From the NCBI GenBank assembly GCA_030054295.1, contig JASGCE010000002.1, forward strand, positions 1-47,881: a DNA stretch of 47,881 nucleotides, written 5' to 3'. A program made the position numbers and the translations under genes. The notes beneath the pieces were generated by a model. The model was not told the origin of the DNA and did not search any database. It was given only the letters and a program-made list of their open reading frames with translations. Every line of letters starts with the position of its first letter. The first letter of the stretch is position 1. The stretch is from Minisyncoccota bacterium (GTDB lineage Bacteria; Pseudomonadota; Alphaproteobacteria; Elsterales; Elsteraceae). Shown in pieces: positions 25,436 through 34,347 of the stretch.

Positions 25436-27054
25436 TATCTAAAACCCCTTCCCGCTGTTCTTGGAATGCGGCGGATTCCATCCACCCCTGAATATCGGCT
25501 GTAGTTCTGAGCCAGAGTCCAAAGCATCTCGACCATGTCCGGGCCATCATCGTGATCGGCCATCGGGTAGTGGCGGAACTGGTCAATCAGGGTTGATTGA
25601 CTCTGGTGCAACAGGATTTTGCGATTGGCCATATGCGGTTGCAGCGATTCGATCCGCAGCAGTTTATCGGTGGATGGCGTCACCGCCCGCGCCGGAAAGG
25701 CAATGCCGCGCAGGGCGGCACGGCGAATCAGTTCGGTGCGTAGGAACTCTTGAAACTGCACCGCTTCGACCGCCCAGGCGAGGCATTTATAGTCAATCTG
25801 CATCGTGATCGCATCTTCGATAATCCGATCTGGCAGGCGTTTTTTAATCTGTGCCTCGACAATCGACATCTCCATCGACAATCGATCCAGCGCACCGATA
25901 CCAATAGCCGATGGGTCGCGGCTCTTGCCCGCCTTGCCCAGCGACGGATCCAGCGCACCGAGAAAAATCCATTCGCGTTTGGGCTGTACCCAAAAGAAGA
26001 TGCAGTTGTTAAACGGCGCATTCTCCCCATCAACCGGGTCATTCTGATATTCGCTGTCAAAGGTGCCATGACCATCGCGGGCGCGAATCCGCATCAGTTT
26101 GAGCAAAGGCCGCGCCGCCCAGCTGGTCTCGGCCCCAGCCTCCATCGCCGTGCGATTCTGATCATAGAACTGGTCGGCGGCTTCATCGCCGTCGTTCTGT
26201 TTTATCGTTTCCCATTGATCCCACAGATCCATCCGCTCCGGCCATTTAATCAGGGCCTTGAACCGCGCGACCCGCCATGAACGGTTGTTCAGCACCCGCG
26301 ACAGCACCGAATCGTAATGGAGAATCGTACCGATATAGATCACATCAAACTTGGTGTTTGGCCCCCCGAGCGGCAAGACGGTTTTGGTCAACCACGAATT
26401 GAGTTTGTCGCGCTGATCGGGGCTGCGCACCTGCTCGTCATTCTCGATATCATCCAGCACGCAAAGGTCAGGGCGGAAGGGGCCGTGGCGCAGACCGCGG
26501 AGTTTTTTACCACTGCCCGCGACCTGCACCTTGACATCGTTTTTGGTTAAAATTACGGCGGACTGCCAAACTCGCCCCTGACCGGTTGCCGAGGGGAAGT
26601 CGAGCAGCAAACGCGGGTTGAACTCCAGCTCGGCCTTGATGGCCTCGAGCATCGGCATGGCCTGATCCAGCGAATCCATCACAATCACCGGATAGTGTTT
26701 GCGGGCGGTGACGATGCACCAGATAACAAAGAGCTGCGAGACCAGCGTCGATTTGGCCTCGCCGCGCGGGGCGGCAATGGCGTCGGTGTGGGATTCAGGA
26801 GAATTGATTACCTCGGGCAATCGCTTGAACAGATATTTATGCAGCTGCGAGCGATCAGGCGAGGTCAAATAGTGCGGGAAATATGTCACGCAGAAATATT
26901 CAAAACTGGTCTCGACCTGTTTGATGCGCTTGACCTGCTCGCGCGGATCGGCCGAGAATCCGGTGACCTCGGCTTCAATCTGGCGACGAAGGGCGGCGGC
27001 AAAGGCCAGCAGGTCTTTGGTCTGGTCGCGGGCGGTGGTTTTATTTCTGTTCAC
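25435..27054 (-). CDS. Terminase large subunit (Mu gp28-like)
   Basis: A 539-residue packaging ATPase/nuclease. The Walker A-like motif APRGEAKST lies at 95-103, and the Walker B LCVLDDIE at 197-204 with D201, D202 and E204. The nuclease domain includes FLGALDPSLGKAGKSRDPSAIGIGALD and DRIIEDAITMQIDY. In Mu the enzyme packs headful DNA from pac with flanking host DNA. The gene starts one base after gp27 stops and is tightly coupled to the portal. Length is typical. Confidence 0.94.
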   Translation of the reverse strand: MNRNKTTARDQTKDLLAFAAALRRQIEAEVTGFSADPREQVKRIKQVETSFEYFCVTYFPHYLTSPDRSQLHKYLFKRLPEVINSPESHTDAIAAPRGEAKSTLVSQLFVIWCIVTARKHYPVIVMDSLDQAMPMLEAIKAELEFNPRLLLDFPSATGQGRVWQSAVILTKNDVKVQVAGSGKKLRGLRHGPFRPDLCVLDDIENDEQVRSPDQRDKLNSWLTKTVLPLGGPNTKFDVIYIGTILHYDSVLSRVLNNRSWRVARFKALIKWPERMDLWDQWETIKQNDGDEAADQFYDQNRTAMEAGAETSWAARPLLKLMRIRARDGHGTFDSEYQNDPVDGENAPFNNCIFFWVQPKREWIFLGALDPSLGKAGKSRDPSAIGIGALDRLSMEMSIVEAQIKKRLPDRIIEDAITMQIDYKCLAWAVEAVQFQEFLRTELIRRAALRGIAFPARAVTPSTDKLLRIESLQPHMANRKILLHQSQSTLIDQFRHYPMADHDDGPDMVEMLWTLAQNYSRYSGVDGIRRIPRTAGRGFR

Positions 27055-27055
27055 T

Positions 27056-27538
27056 TTATTTTTGCTCCCTGGGGAAGGCCTCCACCACCGCGATCATCAA
27101 ATCTGCGTGCTTCGGATGCAGCTTGATAAAAAGTTCAGAGAGCCGCTTGACGGTTTCAGACTCAATCGCCAGCCGGTCATTCTCGGGCATAAAGGCCTTG
27201 CCCGCCGTACGGAGTTTGCTGATGGTGTCACCGAGACCCGCCAGCATCGCCGCAGCGGTCGCATGGTCTTCTGTACCGTCCATCGCTTCGACGAGAGCCT
27301 CGCAGCGCAACAGCGCGGATGCGATCACTCTCCCCAATGCCTGTTCAACTCCACCACCGGCAACCATCATGGCGACCTGTCGGTGTTTATCCCAATCATC
27401 GCCAGCATCGCGGGCGGCATTGAACCAGTTGCGAGCAGTGGCATAAGGAATTCCGCATTGGCGAGCCGCCGCTTCGAGCGGCAATCCGCCGAGATAGGCG
27501 GAACGGAGTTTCAATCTTTCATCGGGGCTGCGGGCCAT
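27056..27538 (-). CDS. DUF1804-family protein (Mu gp27-like, probable small terminase)
   Basis: A 160-residue protein starting MARSPDERLKLRSAYLGGLPLEAAARQCGIPYATARNWFNAARDAGDDWDKHR. The N-terminal helix-turn-helix (AARQCGIPYATARNW) precedes helical segments (EALVEAMDGTEDHATAAAMLAGLGDTISKL). DUF1804 members sit directly before the large terminase in Mu-like phages and are thought to be the DNA-recognising subunit. The gene lies 2 bp after gp26. Confidence 0.9.
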   Translation of the reverse strand: MARSPDERLKLRSAYLGGLPLEAAARQCGIPYATARNWFNAARDAGDDWDKHRQVAMMVAGGGVEQALGRVIASALLRCEALVEAMDGTEDHATAAAMLAGLGDTISKLRTAGKAFMPENDRLAIESETVKRLSELFIKLHPKHADLMIAVVEAFPREQK

Positions 27539-27540
27539 GG

Positions 27541-27801
27541 TTAATCCCCGCTGGTTGGAAACTGCGCCCGCATCTCTGCCACTTCACGACCGCGGGCGGT
27601 GCAGACCGCCGACTGGCCATTGAACTTGACCAGCCCCAGTTCCTGCAACCAGGCCAGATCACTGCGAATCTGATCCATGGTCGAATTGACGGCATGGGCA
27701 AAGTCCAGTTCGGATTGCAGCCTGGTCAGGCGGATTCCAGGTTCAAAATTAACCGTCACCAGAATCGAATGCCGCCGCTTGTCTGTGGAGTTATTTATCA
27801 A
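27541..27801 (-). CDS. Mu gp26-like winged-helix protein
   Basis: An 86-residue protein beginning at TTG (27799..27801), since no ATG gives the family-length N-terminus. The body RRHSILVTVNFEPGIRLTRLQSELDFAHAVNSTMDQIRSDLAWLQELGLVKF is a winged-helix pattern matching Mu gp26. The function is unknown; a DNA-binding packaging or regulatory role is possible. It overlaps the gp25 gene by 11 nt. Confidence 0.8.
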   Translation of the reverse strand: MINNSTDKRRHSILVTVNFEPGIRLTRLQSELDFAHAVNSTMDQIRSDLAWLQELGLVKFNGQSAVCTARGREVAEMRAQFPTSGD

Positions 27802-28084
27802 TTTTATCTCGCAATAACATTCTAAGGTTGGAGGCGACCTCCTGCATTGTCCCGTTCAATTCCTTGATTTCACCGTTGTTCGATTGGATCGCCTCCTTCA
27901 AATCGTTGAACTGGGCGCGATTATCTTCATCCAGCCGCTCAAACTGTTTTTGCAGGTGACGGAACTCGGTCTTTTGGACAAAGTACTTTGAAACTATCCA
28001 CATGAAGGCGGGGATGATGATCGAGCTGACCATGCCGAGCAGGGTCAAGACATCCCCAAACCGTAAAGTTTGACTTAAACCCAT
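27791..28084 (-). CDS. DUF2730-family membrane protein (Mu gp25-like)
   Basis: A 97-residue protein with one N-terminal membrane segment (VLTLLGMVSSIIIPAFMWIV, residues 12-31) and a coiled coil (LQKQFERLDEDNRAQFNDLKEAIQSNNGEIKELNG). This layout is that of DUF2730/Mu gp25, located in the lysis-packaging region; spanin-like or lysis-accessory roles have been suggested for the position, but none can be shown here. It overlaps the holin gene by one base. Confidence 0.8.
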   Translation of the reverse strand: MGLSQTLRFGDVLTLLGMVSSIIIPAFMWIVSKYFVQKTEFRHLQKQFERLDEDNRAQFNDLKEAIQSNNGEIKELNGTMQEVASNLRMLLRDKIDK

Positions 28085-28611
28085 TACCGATTCCCCCCGT
28101 TGTTTGACTGCCCCAACAGCCGCGTCTTCTCTGCCGAGCCGCTACTGGAGCCAAAGTAATAGGACATGATCGAAGTCCATGTGGAACCAAAGACGCCAAG
28201 AATAATATTTGAAATATCTCGGCTGGATTCATTCACGCCGTAAACAATAATGTAAAAGGCGAAGGCCGCAAAAATAATGGTTACACCCGCGGCCATCCAC
28301 TTGGGGAACCAATCTTTCGTCAAAATTTCACGCGCCCGCGCATCCTTGCGGTCACCGGCTGCGATGGTCTCGAGGTTGACTCCGACCTCGGCCATCTTGA
28401 TCTTGAAATCAGCCTCGACCTGCTTGAGCTTCTCCAAGGTTTCGGGTGTAGCCCCCGCGATTGCCGTCGCAACATCGTCCACCGTTGCCCCAGGTTTATC
28501 GAACAGGGCCTTGCCAATCACGCTGGCCGCCACCCCAGCCAGCGGGCCACCAAGGGCGGTCGCCAGCCCGGGCGCAACCGTTGCGATAATGGATTTAAAG
28601 TCGAAATTCAT
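28084..28611 (-). CDS. Holin of the 3TM gene-transfer-agent type
   Basis: A 175-residue protein starting MNFDFKSIIATVAPGLATALGGPLAGVAASVIGKALF, followed by a charged helix (LEKLKQVEADFKIKMAEVGVNLETIAAGDRKDARAREI) and membrane segments WMAAGVTIIFAAFAFYIIVYG and IILGVFGSTWTSIMSYYFG. The N-terminal Gly/Ala-rich segment is the third hydrophobic stretch. This matches the GTA_holin_3TM family. It follows the lysozyme gene with 4-nt overlap and would open the inner membrane to let the enzyme out. Confidence 0.87.
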   Translation of the reverse strand: MNFDFKSIIATVAPGLATALGGPLAGVAASVIGKALFDKPGATVDDVATAIAGATPETLEKLKQVEADFKIKMAEVGVNLETIAAGDRKDARAREILTKDWFPKWMAAGVTIIFAAFAFYIIVYGVNESSRDISNIILGVFGSTWTSIMSYYFGSSSGSAEKTRLLGQSNNGGNR

Positions 28612-29117
28612 GGATAGACTCCTGTGCTGAAAAGTTTGGCTTCGGCGGCGCGGCGGCGCACCAGCCCGGGCAAGACCGTTAATTCGCGCTGACCGGTCTT
28701 TTGGTTCAAAACCCGCGCCTTATTCCAGACCGCGAACTGGGCCGATGCGGCTGATTTACTGCCCTTAAGCAGCAGTTTCAGCAGGGTGCTGTTTTTAAGG
28801 TTTTGTAAACCGATATTGAAGGTCAGGGAGACGACCGCGTCAAACTGACTCTGCGACAAACCAAGATTAAGGGCATTGATCGGCAGTTCAACCGTCGCAC
28901 AGTCGCGAGCCAGCAGTTCCAAGGCGGTTGCTTCGGTAATCGGCAGCAGCTTGCCGTTAAACTTAAGGCCATCGTCGGAATCTTCTTTGGGCAAGATCAC
29001 ATGGCCATAGCCAATGGTTTTCTTGCCGGCCTGGCAAAAATAAGGCATGGCCTTGAAAGACTCGAAGTCCTTGATCAGTTTTAAGCCGGTCTGACTGGTT
29101 TTAAGGTCGGTCATCAT
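28608..29117 (-). CDS. Endolysin, GH24 lysozyme with Glu-Cys-Thr triad
   Basis: A 169-residue phage lysozyme that cleaves peptidoglycan. The catalytic array is E19-x8-C28-x5-T34 (KDFESFKAMPYFCQAGKKTIGYGHV); most T4-type enzymes have Asp where this has Cys, but phage-21-like lysozymes use Cys. The later block LSQSQFDAVVSLTFNIG is the GH24 family signature. There is no N-terminal signal-anchor, so export depends on the holin. The tandem ATGs at 29112..29117 follow GAGGGG. A 36-bp dyad with a -10 CATAAT lies upstream, so this is probably the first gene of the lysis-packaging transcript. Confidence 0.93.
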   Translation of the reverse strand: MMTDLKTSQTGLKLIKDFESFKAMPYFCQAGKKTIGYGHVILPKEDSDDGLKFNGKLLPITEATALELLARDCATVELPINALNLGLSQSQFDAVVSLTFNIGLQNLKNSTLLKLLLKGSKSAASAQFAVWNKARVLNQKTGQRELTVLPGLVRRRAAEAKLFSTGVYP

Positions 29118-29161
29118 ATCCCCTCGGGTTGCTATCCCTTGGATTATGATTCAGAATCTTG

Positions 29162-29197
29162 CCTAGATTCTTTTCAAATATTTGACAAAAAAACAGG
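29162..29197 (-). promoter_or_regulatory. Late-unit 36-bp dyad, copy 2, with -10 CATAAT (before lysis genes)
   Basis: Reading leftward: CCTGTTTTTTTGTCAAAT, then ATTTGAAAAGAATCTAGG. CATAAT lies at 29143..29148, 31 nt past the dyad centre. If the dyad is centred at -43.5, as for Mu Mor, this hexamer falls exactly at -12 to -7 and transcription starts near 29136, 19 nt before the lysozyme ATG. The Mor/C-family gene ends three bases away. It corresponds to Mu Plys. Confidence 0.78.
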
Positions 29198-29199
29198 CA

Positions 29200-29529
29200 T
29201 TATTCAAACAGCCGCGTTTGGGAGTCGCGGCGGAACTGGTCGATGATGCTGCGAATCCGGCTGACCGACAGGCGATATTCAACCGCCAGCGATTCGTGAT
29301 TACGACCGTTAAACTTCTGATAGATTTCGGCATTGCGGACATCGTAACCCTTACCAAAATAGACCTGCTGCCCGGCAAATTGCCAACGCAGTTCGCGGGT
29401 GACGGCTTCAACCACCGCCAATTTATATTCAAAATCAGGGTCGAGCCTGTCCAGTTCAGCGGCAAGAATCGCCGCAATCTCGGCGATGGTGTCGGATTTT
29501 TCTTCGCTGTTCTTGCCGTACTCTTCCAT
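29200..29529 (-). CDS. mor: Mor/C-family transcription activator
   Basis: A 109-residue protein starting MEEYGKNSEEKSDTIAEIAAILAAEL. The block GQQVYFGKGYDVRNAEIYQKFNGRNHESLAVEYRLSVSRIRSIIDQF is the Mor/C signature, with a dimerisation region, a beta-strand that grips DNA, and a C-terminal helix-turn-helix. In Mu, Mor activates the middle promoter and C the four late promoters; here only one family member was found, directly upstream of the lysis promoter, so it probably serves as the late activator. The start overlaps the GemA stop (TAATG). Confidence 0.92.
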   Translation of the reverse strand: MEEYGKNSEEKSDTIAEIAAILAAELDRLDPDFEYKLAVVEAVTRELRWQFAGQQVYFGKGYDVRNAEIYQKFNGRNHESLAVEYRLSVSRIRSIIDQFRRDSQTRLFE

Positions 29530-29978
29530 TATCGCCCCCGCCGCCGCTTGTGAATCTCGAGGGCGGCGATAATCTTGCGCAGCTGCGCCGCATCGCAGAG
29601 TTCCAGCCGCACCTCCACCTGCTCTTGATTGAACAGGCCCTTCATCTGCCGCGCAATTCCCTCCACCCAAGCCTTGGGCATGACCGAGCGCGGCGGAGTT
29701 TGGAACCCGCCGATTGACTCGCACAGGCGGTAAATCTTCTGCCCCAGCAGCCGCCGATCATCCGGCAGTTTAAAGACAAATTTCCACTCGGCCTTGTCCA
29801 GGTCGGCGGGTTTGTTGTCGTTAAGCTGGGTCAAGAACTGTCCCAGTTCAGCATCGGTAAAGTCGGTCAGGCTGGTCTTGCCGAAGCGAGTTTTTTGCAA
29901 TTCATGGCGTAAATCCTTGTCAATATCCTTGACCCGACAGGTCTTATGAATAGCAGCGATCAGTCGGTTACGATACAT
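29529..29978 (-). CDS. gemA: GemA/gp16-family regulatory protein (DUF1018)
   Basis: A 149-residue protein starting MYRNRLIAAIHKTCRVKDIDKDLRHELQKTRFGKTSLTDFTDAELGQFL. The N-terminal helical and C-terminal parts (CESIGGFQTPPRSVMPKAWVEGIARQMKG; CDAAQLRKIIAALEIHKRRRGR) are the DUF1018 signature. Mu GemA affects host gene expression and DNA supercoiling. The ATG at 29978 was chosen because AGGGAGG precedes it; an upstream in-frame extension is not supported. It lies between regulators and Mor, as in Mu. Confidence 0.88.
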   Translation of the reverse strand: MYRNRLIAAIHKTCRVKDIDKDLRHELQKTRFGKTSLTDFTDAELGQFLTQLNDNKPADLDKAEWKFVFKLPDDRRLLGQKIYRLCESIGGFQTPPRSVMPKAWVEGIARQMKGLFNQEQVEVRLELCDAAQLRKIIAALEIHKRRRGR

Positions 29979-30324
29979 CTTGGCCTCCCTGCGGTTTATG
30001 AAGACAGGATTGACAGGCCCGCCAGATGCGGATCGCCGCCGGATTATGGGTTGGGGCGGCGGGCATGGCGGCAAAGCGCAAACATTCGGCCCGCGCCTGA
30101 ACCCGGCCGGTACCGGGGCAATTGCTGATGGCATTCAACCGGTCGATGATCCGATCCGCCATAGCCAGTGACATTTGCCAGCTGTCGTTTGGGGATAGAA
30201 CCCGCGCGATCATCGGGCGGGAATATCCCAGCCGCCGCGCGACCAGGGCCTTGCCGCCGCCGCCAGCCTCCGCCACCGCCTGTTTGAGTAACTTGGTCGC
30301 CAGTTCAATCCGATCCCCTGTCAT
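29968..30324 (-). CDS. Phage HTH protein with cysteine pairs
   Basis: A 118-residue protein. The N-terminal part (LVARRLGYSRPMIARVL) is a helix-turn-helix; the C-terminal part has C78 and later AECLRF and WRACQSCLHKP, giving four or five cysteines that may bind zinc. Proteins of this type lie upstream of gemA in many Mu-like phages of Proteobacteria; the function is unknown. It overlaps the winged-helix gene by 4 nt and gemA by 11 nt. Confidence 0.8.
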   Translation of the reverse strand: MTGDRIELATKLLKQAVAEAGGGGKALVARRLGYSRPMIARVLSPNDSWQMSLAMADRIIDRLNAISNCPGTGRVQARAECLRFAAMPAAPTHNPAAIRIWRACQSCLHKPQGGQDVS

Positions 30325-30974
30325 TCTGGCGCATCCCCCGTCAATTCGGCAAAGATGATTTCGTTGCGGTTCTGGTCGAAAATCAAATCGGCCTTGGTGA
30401 TTACCGGCGGCAGAGGCCCGGTATTCTTATCGATTGGCAGATAAAAGCGCGGAGTCTTGCCCCCAGATTCAAAAGCGACTCGCTTCACATAGTCGGCCGC
30501 CAAAAGGTTGTGAATATAGTTCGAGATGGTTTTGGGGCTGATCGGCAGGTCGCGGGTGGCGGCATGGGCTTGAAGCTCAATCAATGTCATCGGAGTCTTG
30601 GTCATGCGCAGGGTGCGCCAGATATTCTCTTGCCGCCGCCCAACCATTGACGGCGAACCATCCTTGGCTAAAACCGGAGCCTCGACCGGTTTGGAATCGA
30701 TAAGCTGAAAAAAAAGCTGCAAGCGGCGACTGTTCTGATTATCCAGCGGGGCAGCGGATTTTTTATGCAAAAACCCGCCGAGCGACAGGATGGTGCAATA
30801 GTGATTGACCATGGTCGAGCTGATATTGACCCGCAGTTTTGCCCCGCGACTGTTGCGCTCGGCTGTCTCGGCAATCTGTGCGATGGTGAAGAATCCGCGC
30901 GGAGTCTTGCGGTTCAAATCGGCGATTGCCGCCCAGATCGCTCGGCGATTGGGTGATGCCACAACCCCAACCAT
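30321..30974 (-). CDS. Double winged-helix phage protein
   Basis: A 217-residue protein with two HTH-like modules: residues 1-75 (IWAAIADLNRKTPRGFFTIAQIAETA ... VNHYCTILSLGGFLHKK) and 110-175 (ENIWRTLRMTKTPMTLIELQAHAATRDLPISPKTISNYIHNLLAADYVKRV). It lies directly after the MuB-like ATPase. Its role is unknown; transcription regulation or DNA binding during transposition is likely from the fold. The second module is the better match to a winged helix. Confidence 0.78.
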   Translation of the reverse strand: MVGVVASPNRRAIWAAIADLNRKTPRGFFTIAQIAETAERNSRGAKLRVNISSTMVNHYCTILSLGGFLHKKSAAPLDNQNSRRLQLFFQLIDSKPVEAPVLAKDGSPSMVGRRQENIWRTLRMTKTPMTLIELQAHAATRDLPISPKTISNYIHNLLAADYVKRVAFESGGKTPRFYLPIDKNTGPLPPVITKADLIFDQNRNEIIFAELTGDAPE

Positions 30975-31745
30975 TTAGGCCACCCGACGGCGCGGGGCTT
31001 CGCCGGTGTAAAGACCGCGATTATCCCATTGTTTACGATCCACGCTGCGCCACCCCTCGATGTTGGCGGTCTCGAGAATATTGTTCAGGTTTACCGCTAC
31101 CCGCCGCACCGAGCCGCCAGAATTGGCGACCAGATATTCCAGCAGGTCTTTTTTTATTTCGATCTTCGGGCAATAGATCGGGGCGAGCAACGCGGCATCG
31201 GCCACCGTGATCGGCTCCGCCGGGACAAAAATCAAAATGCGGCTGTGAAACCTTTCCCAGCGTTTGAGTTTTTGTGGCAATAACTCCTCGCCAATCAACA
31301 GGATCGACGACTGCGACCCCTCGTAAATATCGCGCACCAGTTCAATCATCACATCGGATTTGACCAGAGTATCGGCCTCATCGATGATCAAAATCCGCCC
31401 AGCCGCCGCCAGACCTTGACAGACCTGTTCCAGCATATTGGCGATTGTACCCTGCGGCTTAATCGACAGTTCCAGCAGGATTTTCTCGAGCAATGTCTTT
31501 CGACTCCAGGCCGAGCGCATCGCCACCATCAGGGCGCGGGTCTGGTTGGCGATGGCGATGGCCGCATGGGTTTTACCCCAACCGGCGGGGGCATACATGA
31601 CCCCAATCCCGGGCAGGCCCGCAACGCGGCTATCCAGCCGTTCCACCGCTGCGCTGATCAGGGCGATATTAGACAGGTTGGCGATCATATTGGGCAGATT
31701 ATTATTGTCAATATTACTATTGACGGCATCGTTGTTTGGTGTCAT
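30975..31745 (-). CDS. MuB-like AAA+ transposition ATPase
   Basis: A 256-residue ATPase that binds target DNA and delivers it to the transposase. Walker A APAGWGKT is at 52-59; Walker B ILIIDEAD at 118-125; LLIGEELLPQKLKRWERFHSRI includes the sensor region and an arginine finger candidate. The N-terminus lacks the long HTH of Mu B, as in shorter relatives (TnsC/IstB-like). The gene lies 23 bp downstream of the transposase gene. Confidence 0.92.
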   Translation of the reverse strand: MTPNNDAVNSNIDNNNLPNMIANLSNIALISAAVERLDSRVAGLPGIGVMYAPAGWGKTHAAIAIANQTRALMVAMRSAWSRKTLLEKILLELSIKPQGTIANMLEQVCQGLAAAGRILIIDEADTLVKSDVMIELVRDIYEGSQSSILLIGEELLPQKLKRWERFHSRILIFVPAEPITVADAALLAPIYCPKIEIKKDLLEYLVANSGGSVRRVAVNLNNILETANIEGWRSVDRKQWDNRGLYTGEAPRRRVA

Positions 31746-31768
31746 AGTGAATCATCCTTTAATAAAAG

Positions 31769-33655
31769 TTACGCCGTTGCCCGCATCTCGACCATGCGGG
31801 TTTCGCTTTTTTGCACCATTTTGGACTGGCTTTTATATTCAGCCGTGGACTGATAGACTTGATGCAAATATCTTTCGTCTTCGGTGAGTTCTCCGCCTTC
31901 CACCAACCGTTGTTCTTGGTCACACCAGATTGCAAACCGCTCGGCTGCGGTCATCTGCGACCGCGATTTAACCGGCGGCGGGGCAATGTGGGATTCGGGC
32001 ATCGGCGGGGGTAAAGTGACAGCCGCAACCTCGGCCTGAATTGCCGTAATCTCCTGCAACAGCGTTAATTTTGGCGGTTTATTACCAATCTTGGCTGGGG
32101 CGGGCGGGACATATTCGATCATCTTGCCGTCCCGTTCGTCCAGCACCTCGTCCCTTTTGCGATCCAGCCGTTTTAATCGGCCATTGGTGCGTTTGGACGA
32201 TTCCTGTTCAACCAGCGACAGGGGGCGGTAACTGCGTTTATTGCCATTTACCTCGGCTCGGCAAATCAGCCGCCCGTCATCGGCCATGACCCAGACAAAT
32301 TGCGGATCGTGAATGTCATAGGCAACCCGCACGATTTCGTCGTGAAACTCCTCCAGTTCTTGAGCAAAATAGATATTGCTGAACAGGTTAATCTCGCACC
32401 GATCCACCTTGCGCAGTTCGCTCGGGCGATAGAGGGTCTGCTGTTCAAGCGGTGACAGGCGGCGGATCGGACAACCGCCAGCAACGGATTCGTCCCACAC
32501 CTGATTGGGGCTGCGCCCGCCCAAACTGCGATGCGGGCGGTTGTTATAGTCATCGACCTGCGCGGTCGCCCAGTCGATGAACAGATGCCAAGGCATGAGC
32601 AGCGGCGAGAGTCTTTTCTGGTCGATGGCCTTGCGGGTCGCCTTGAAAACCGCCTGCCGCGCCTGATCATCCATATCGGCACCCATGAATGTGGGCAGGT
32701 TCTTGGCACCCTGCACCCAAATGGTCTGGTGCGACCGCTCGATCATGCCCTTGGCCTGCGAATTATAGGGCGCGGCATGAATGACTTGAATCCCCAGCCC
32801 GGGTAATATCCCCGTAACCTCGTCCTTCAGCATCCGGTTCTTATAGCCCTTGCCATTATCGACATAGAGGATCTGTGGCACACCATTACGGCTGATGGCG
32901 TGGGTCAAGGCCTCCAGCACCACAAACCGCGATTCGGCCAGGCCAACCGACCAACCGACCAGTTTGCGGGTCGCCACATCAATAAAACTGGTGAGTTCGG
33001 GACGGAAGGGCTTGCCGTGCAGCGGGTGAGCAATCTCGGCATCCAGCGTGTGACCATCGGCCTGCCATTCGGCATTTGGCACCATCCCGCTGGTGTCGCG
33101 GCGGGTGAAGGGCAGGGAGTTTTTAAGTTCCCGTGACCCCACCCGTCCGGTGACTCGGCTGATATTGCCCATCCGATCCAACCAATATCGCGCCTTCGAC
33201 AGGCTGGCCAGTTCCGATGGATTGGCCCGTTTGAAGTTGCGGAAAGCCGCTTCGATGCTGGGTTTTTGCGGCTGTTGGTAAAATGTCAGGAAGGTGCCAA
33301 ACCACTGCGGCATGTTGCGATCCACGGCCTTCTTGGGGGTGGGCAATTCGCCGTTAATCCACCGCCGCATCGATGATGCTGATACCAGACCGGTGCCAGC
33401 AATCCCCCGTTCATCCCGCGCCGCCAGCACCAATCGGGCGATATGATCGGGCAGGGAACCATCGGCAAGACCATCGGCCAGAAACTCCAAAACCGCTTGC
33501 AGCGAACAGTTTCGCGCCGCCATCAGACCATCGACGGTTGACTTTAAGGTCGAGCGGGCCTGATAGATCATCCGCTGCCGCTCGGTCAAGTTCTCGACCG
33601 AGACGGCGGGCGGAGCAGGCGGGTTGAATGGTTGGTGTGGTGCGGGCATGTTCAT
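31769..33655 (-). CDS. MuA-like DDE transposase
   Basis: A 628-residue transposase/integrase. The catalytic triad is D200 (WQADGH), D266 (YVDNGKGYKN) and E306 (AKGMIERSHQT), within an RNase-H-like domain; the D-D spacing of 66 is close to that of MuA (67). A Mu transposase C-terminal beta-barrel follows (MLMPWHLFIDWATAQVDDYNNRPHRSLGGRSP marks the end of the core). The N-terminus lacks the MuA domain for the internal enhancer. The start ATG at 33655 follows GGAATAGG and lies just after the DUF3164 stop; the frame is open further upstream, but that overlaps DUF3164. Confidence 0.93.
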   Translation of the reverse strand: MNMPAPHQPFNPPAPPAVSVENLTERQRMIYQARSTLKSTVDGLMAARNCSLQAVLEFLADGLADGSLPDHIARLVLAARDERGIAGTGLVSASSMRRWINGELPTPKKAVDRNMPQWFGTFLTFYQQPQKPSIEAAFRNFKRANPSELASLSKARYWLDRMGNISRVTGRVGSRELKNSLPFTRRDTSGMVPNAEWQADGHTLDAEIAHPLHGKPFRPELTSFIDVATRKLVGWSVGLAESRFVVLEALTHAISRNGVPQILYVDNGKGYKNRMLKDEVTGILPGLGIQVIHAAPYNSQAKGMIERSHQTIWVQGAKNLPTFMGADMDDQARQAVFKATRKAIDQKRLSPLLMPWHLFIDWATAQVDDYNNRPHRSLGGRSPNQVWDESVAGGCPIRRLSPLEQQTLYRPSELRKVDRCEINLFSNIYFAQELEEFHDEIVRVAYDIHDPQFVWVMADDGRLICRAEVNGNKRSYRPLSLVEQESSKRTNGRLKRLDRKRDEVLDERDGKMIEYVPPAPAKIGNKPPKLTLLQEITAIQAEVAAVTLPPPMPESHIAPPPVKSRSQMTAAERFAIWCDQEQRLVEGGELTEDERYLHQVYQSTAEYKSQSKMVQKSETRMVEMRATA

Positions 33656-33663
33656 GATTAAAC

Positions 33664-34347
33664 CTATTCCAAATCCGATGGGGTTGGAGGCTTGGCGGAA
33701 GCAATATTCACGGTTATGGCTTCCCATCCATCTTCGACCTTATCGCGACGATAGAACCGCATATATTCTTTGGAGGCAATGACACGGATCGAATCGTTCA
33801 AGACATCCATCGCCTTATTCCAATTGGGGTTTTCGGATTTAATTCGTCGCAGCCCCAGCAAGGCCTCGGTATTGATTTTGCCAAGCTTGTTGGTCGCAAA
33901 AGCCGATTCGACCGCTGCCCGCAACTCTGGCGGTGCGCCACTCGCCCATTCGGAGAGGCATTGCTGCATCAATTCAGCGGCAACCCGCAGTTCAGGGCCG
34001 AAGTCCAGAAAATCTTGAATCGCCAGCTGCACCTTCAGACAGCCATCAATAGTACTTAAGGTCACATTGCCCCGACCCGTTCCCTTCTTGACCTGATATT
34101 GCTCAAATAGCGTATCCAGCAAAGCTGAAATATCATCAAAGCAATGGGCCTTGAACCGCGCGACCTGTTCCGAAATTGCCACAGCATGACCAATAATCAT
34201 CTCAACCGTCTGGTCTTCCAGCAAGGCCATCGGACTGATGGTCGATTCGGGAACCAACCGCCCCTTGGCATCGCGGCGATGCAGAATCCCGCGAACCATC
34301 TCGGCATTGCGCGGCAGGCTCTGGGTTATGGTTTGGCTATCACTCAT
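33664..34347 (-). CDS. DUF3164-family early protein
   Basis: A 227-residue protein. RDAKGRLVPESTISP, KGTGRGNVTLSTIDGCLKVQLAIQDFLDFGPEL, NKLGKINTEALLGLRRIKSENPNWNKAMDVLNDSIRVIASKEYMRFYRR is the conserved DUF3164 series, present in most Mu-like phages of the BcepMu/B3 groups. The function is unknown, though the position next to the transposase is constant. It overlaps the next upstream gene by 4 nt. Confidence 0.88.
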   Translation of the reverse strand: MSDSQTITQSLPRNAEMVRGILHRRDAKGRLVPESTISPMALLEDQTVEMIIGHAVAISEQVARFKAHCFDDISALLDTLFEQYQVKKGTGRGNVTLSTIDGCLKVQLAIQDFLDFGPELRVAAELMQQCLSEWASGAPPELRAAVESAFATNKLGKINTEALLGLRRIKSENPNWNKAMDVLNDSIRVIASKEYMRFYRRDKVEDGWEAITVNIASAKPPTPSDLE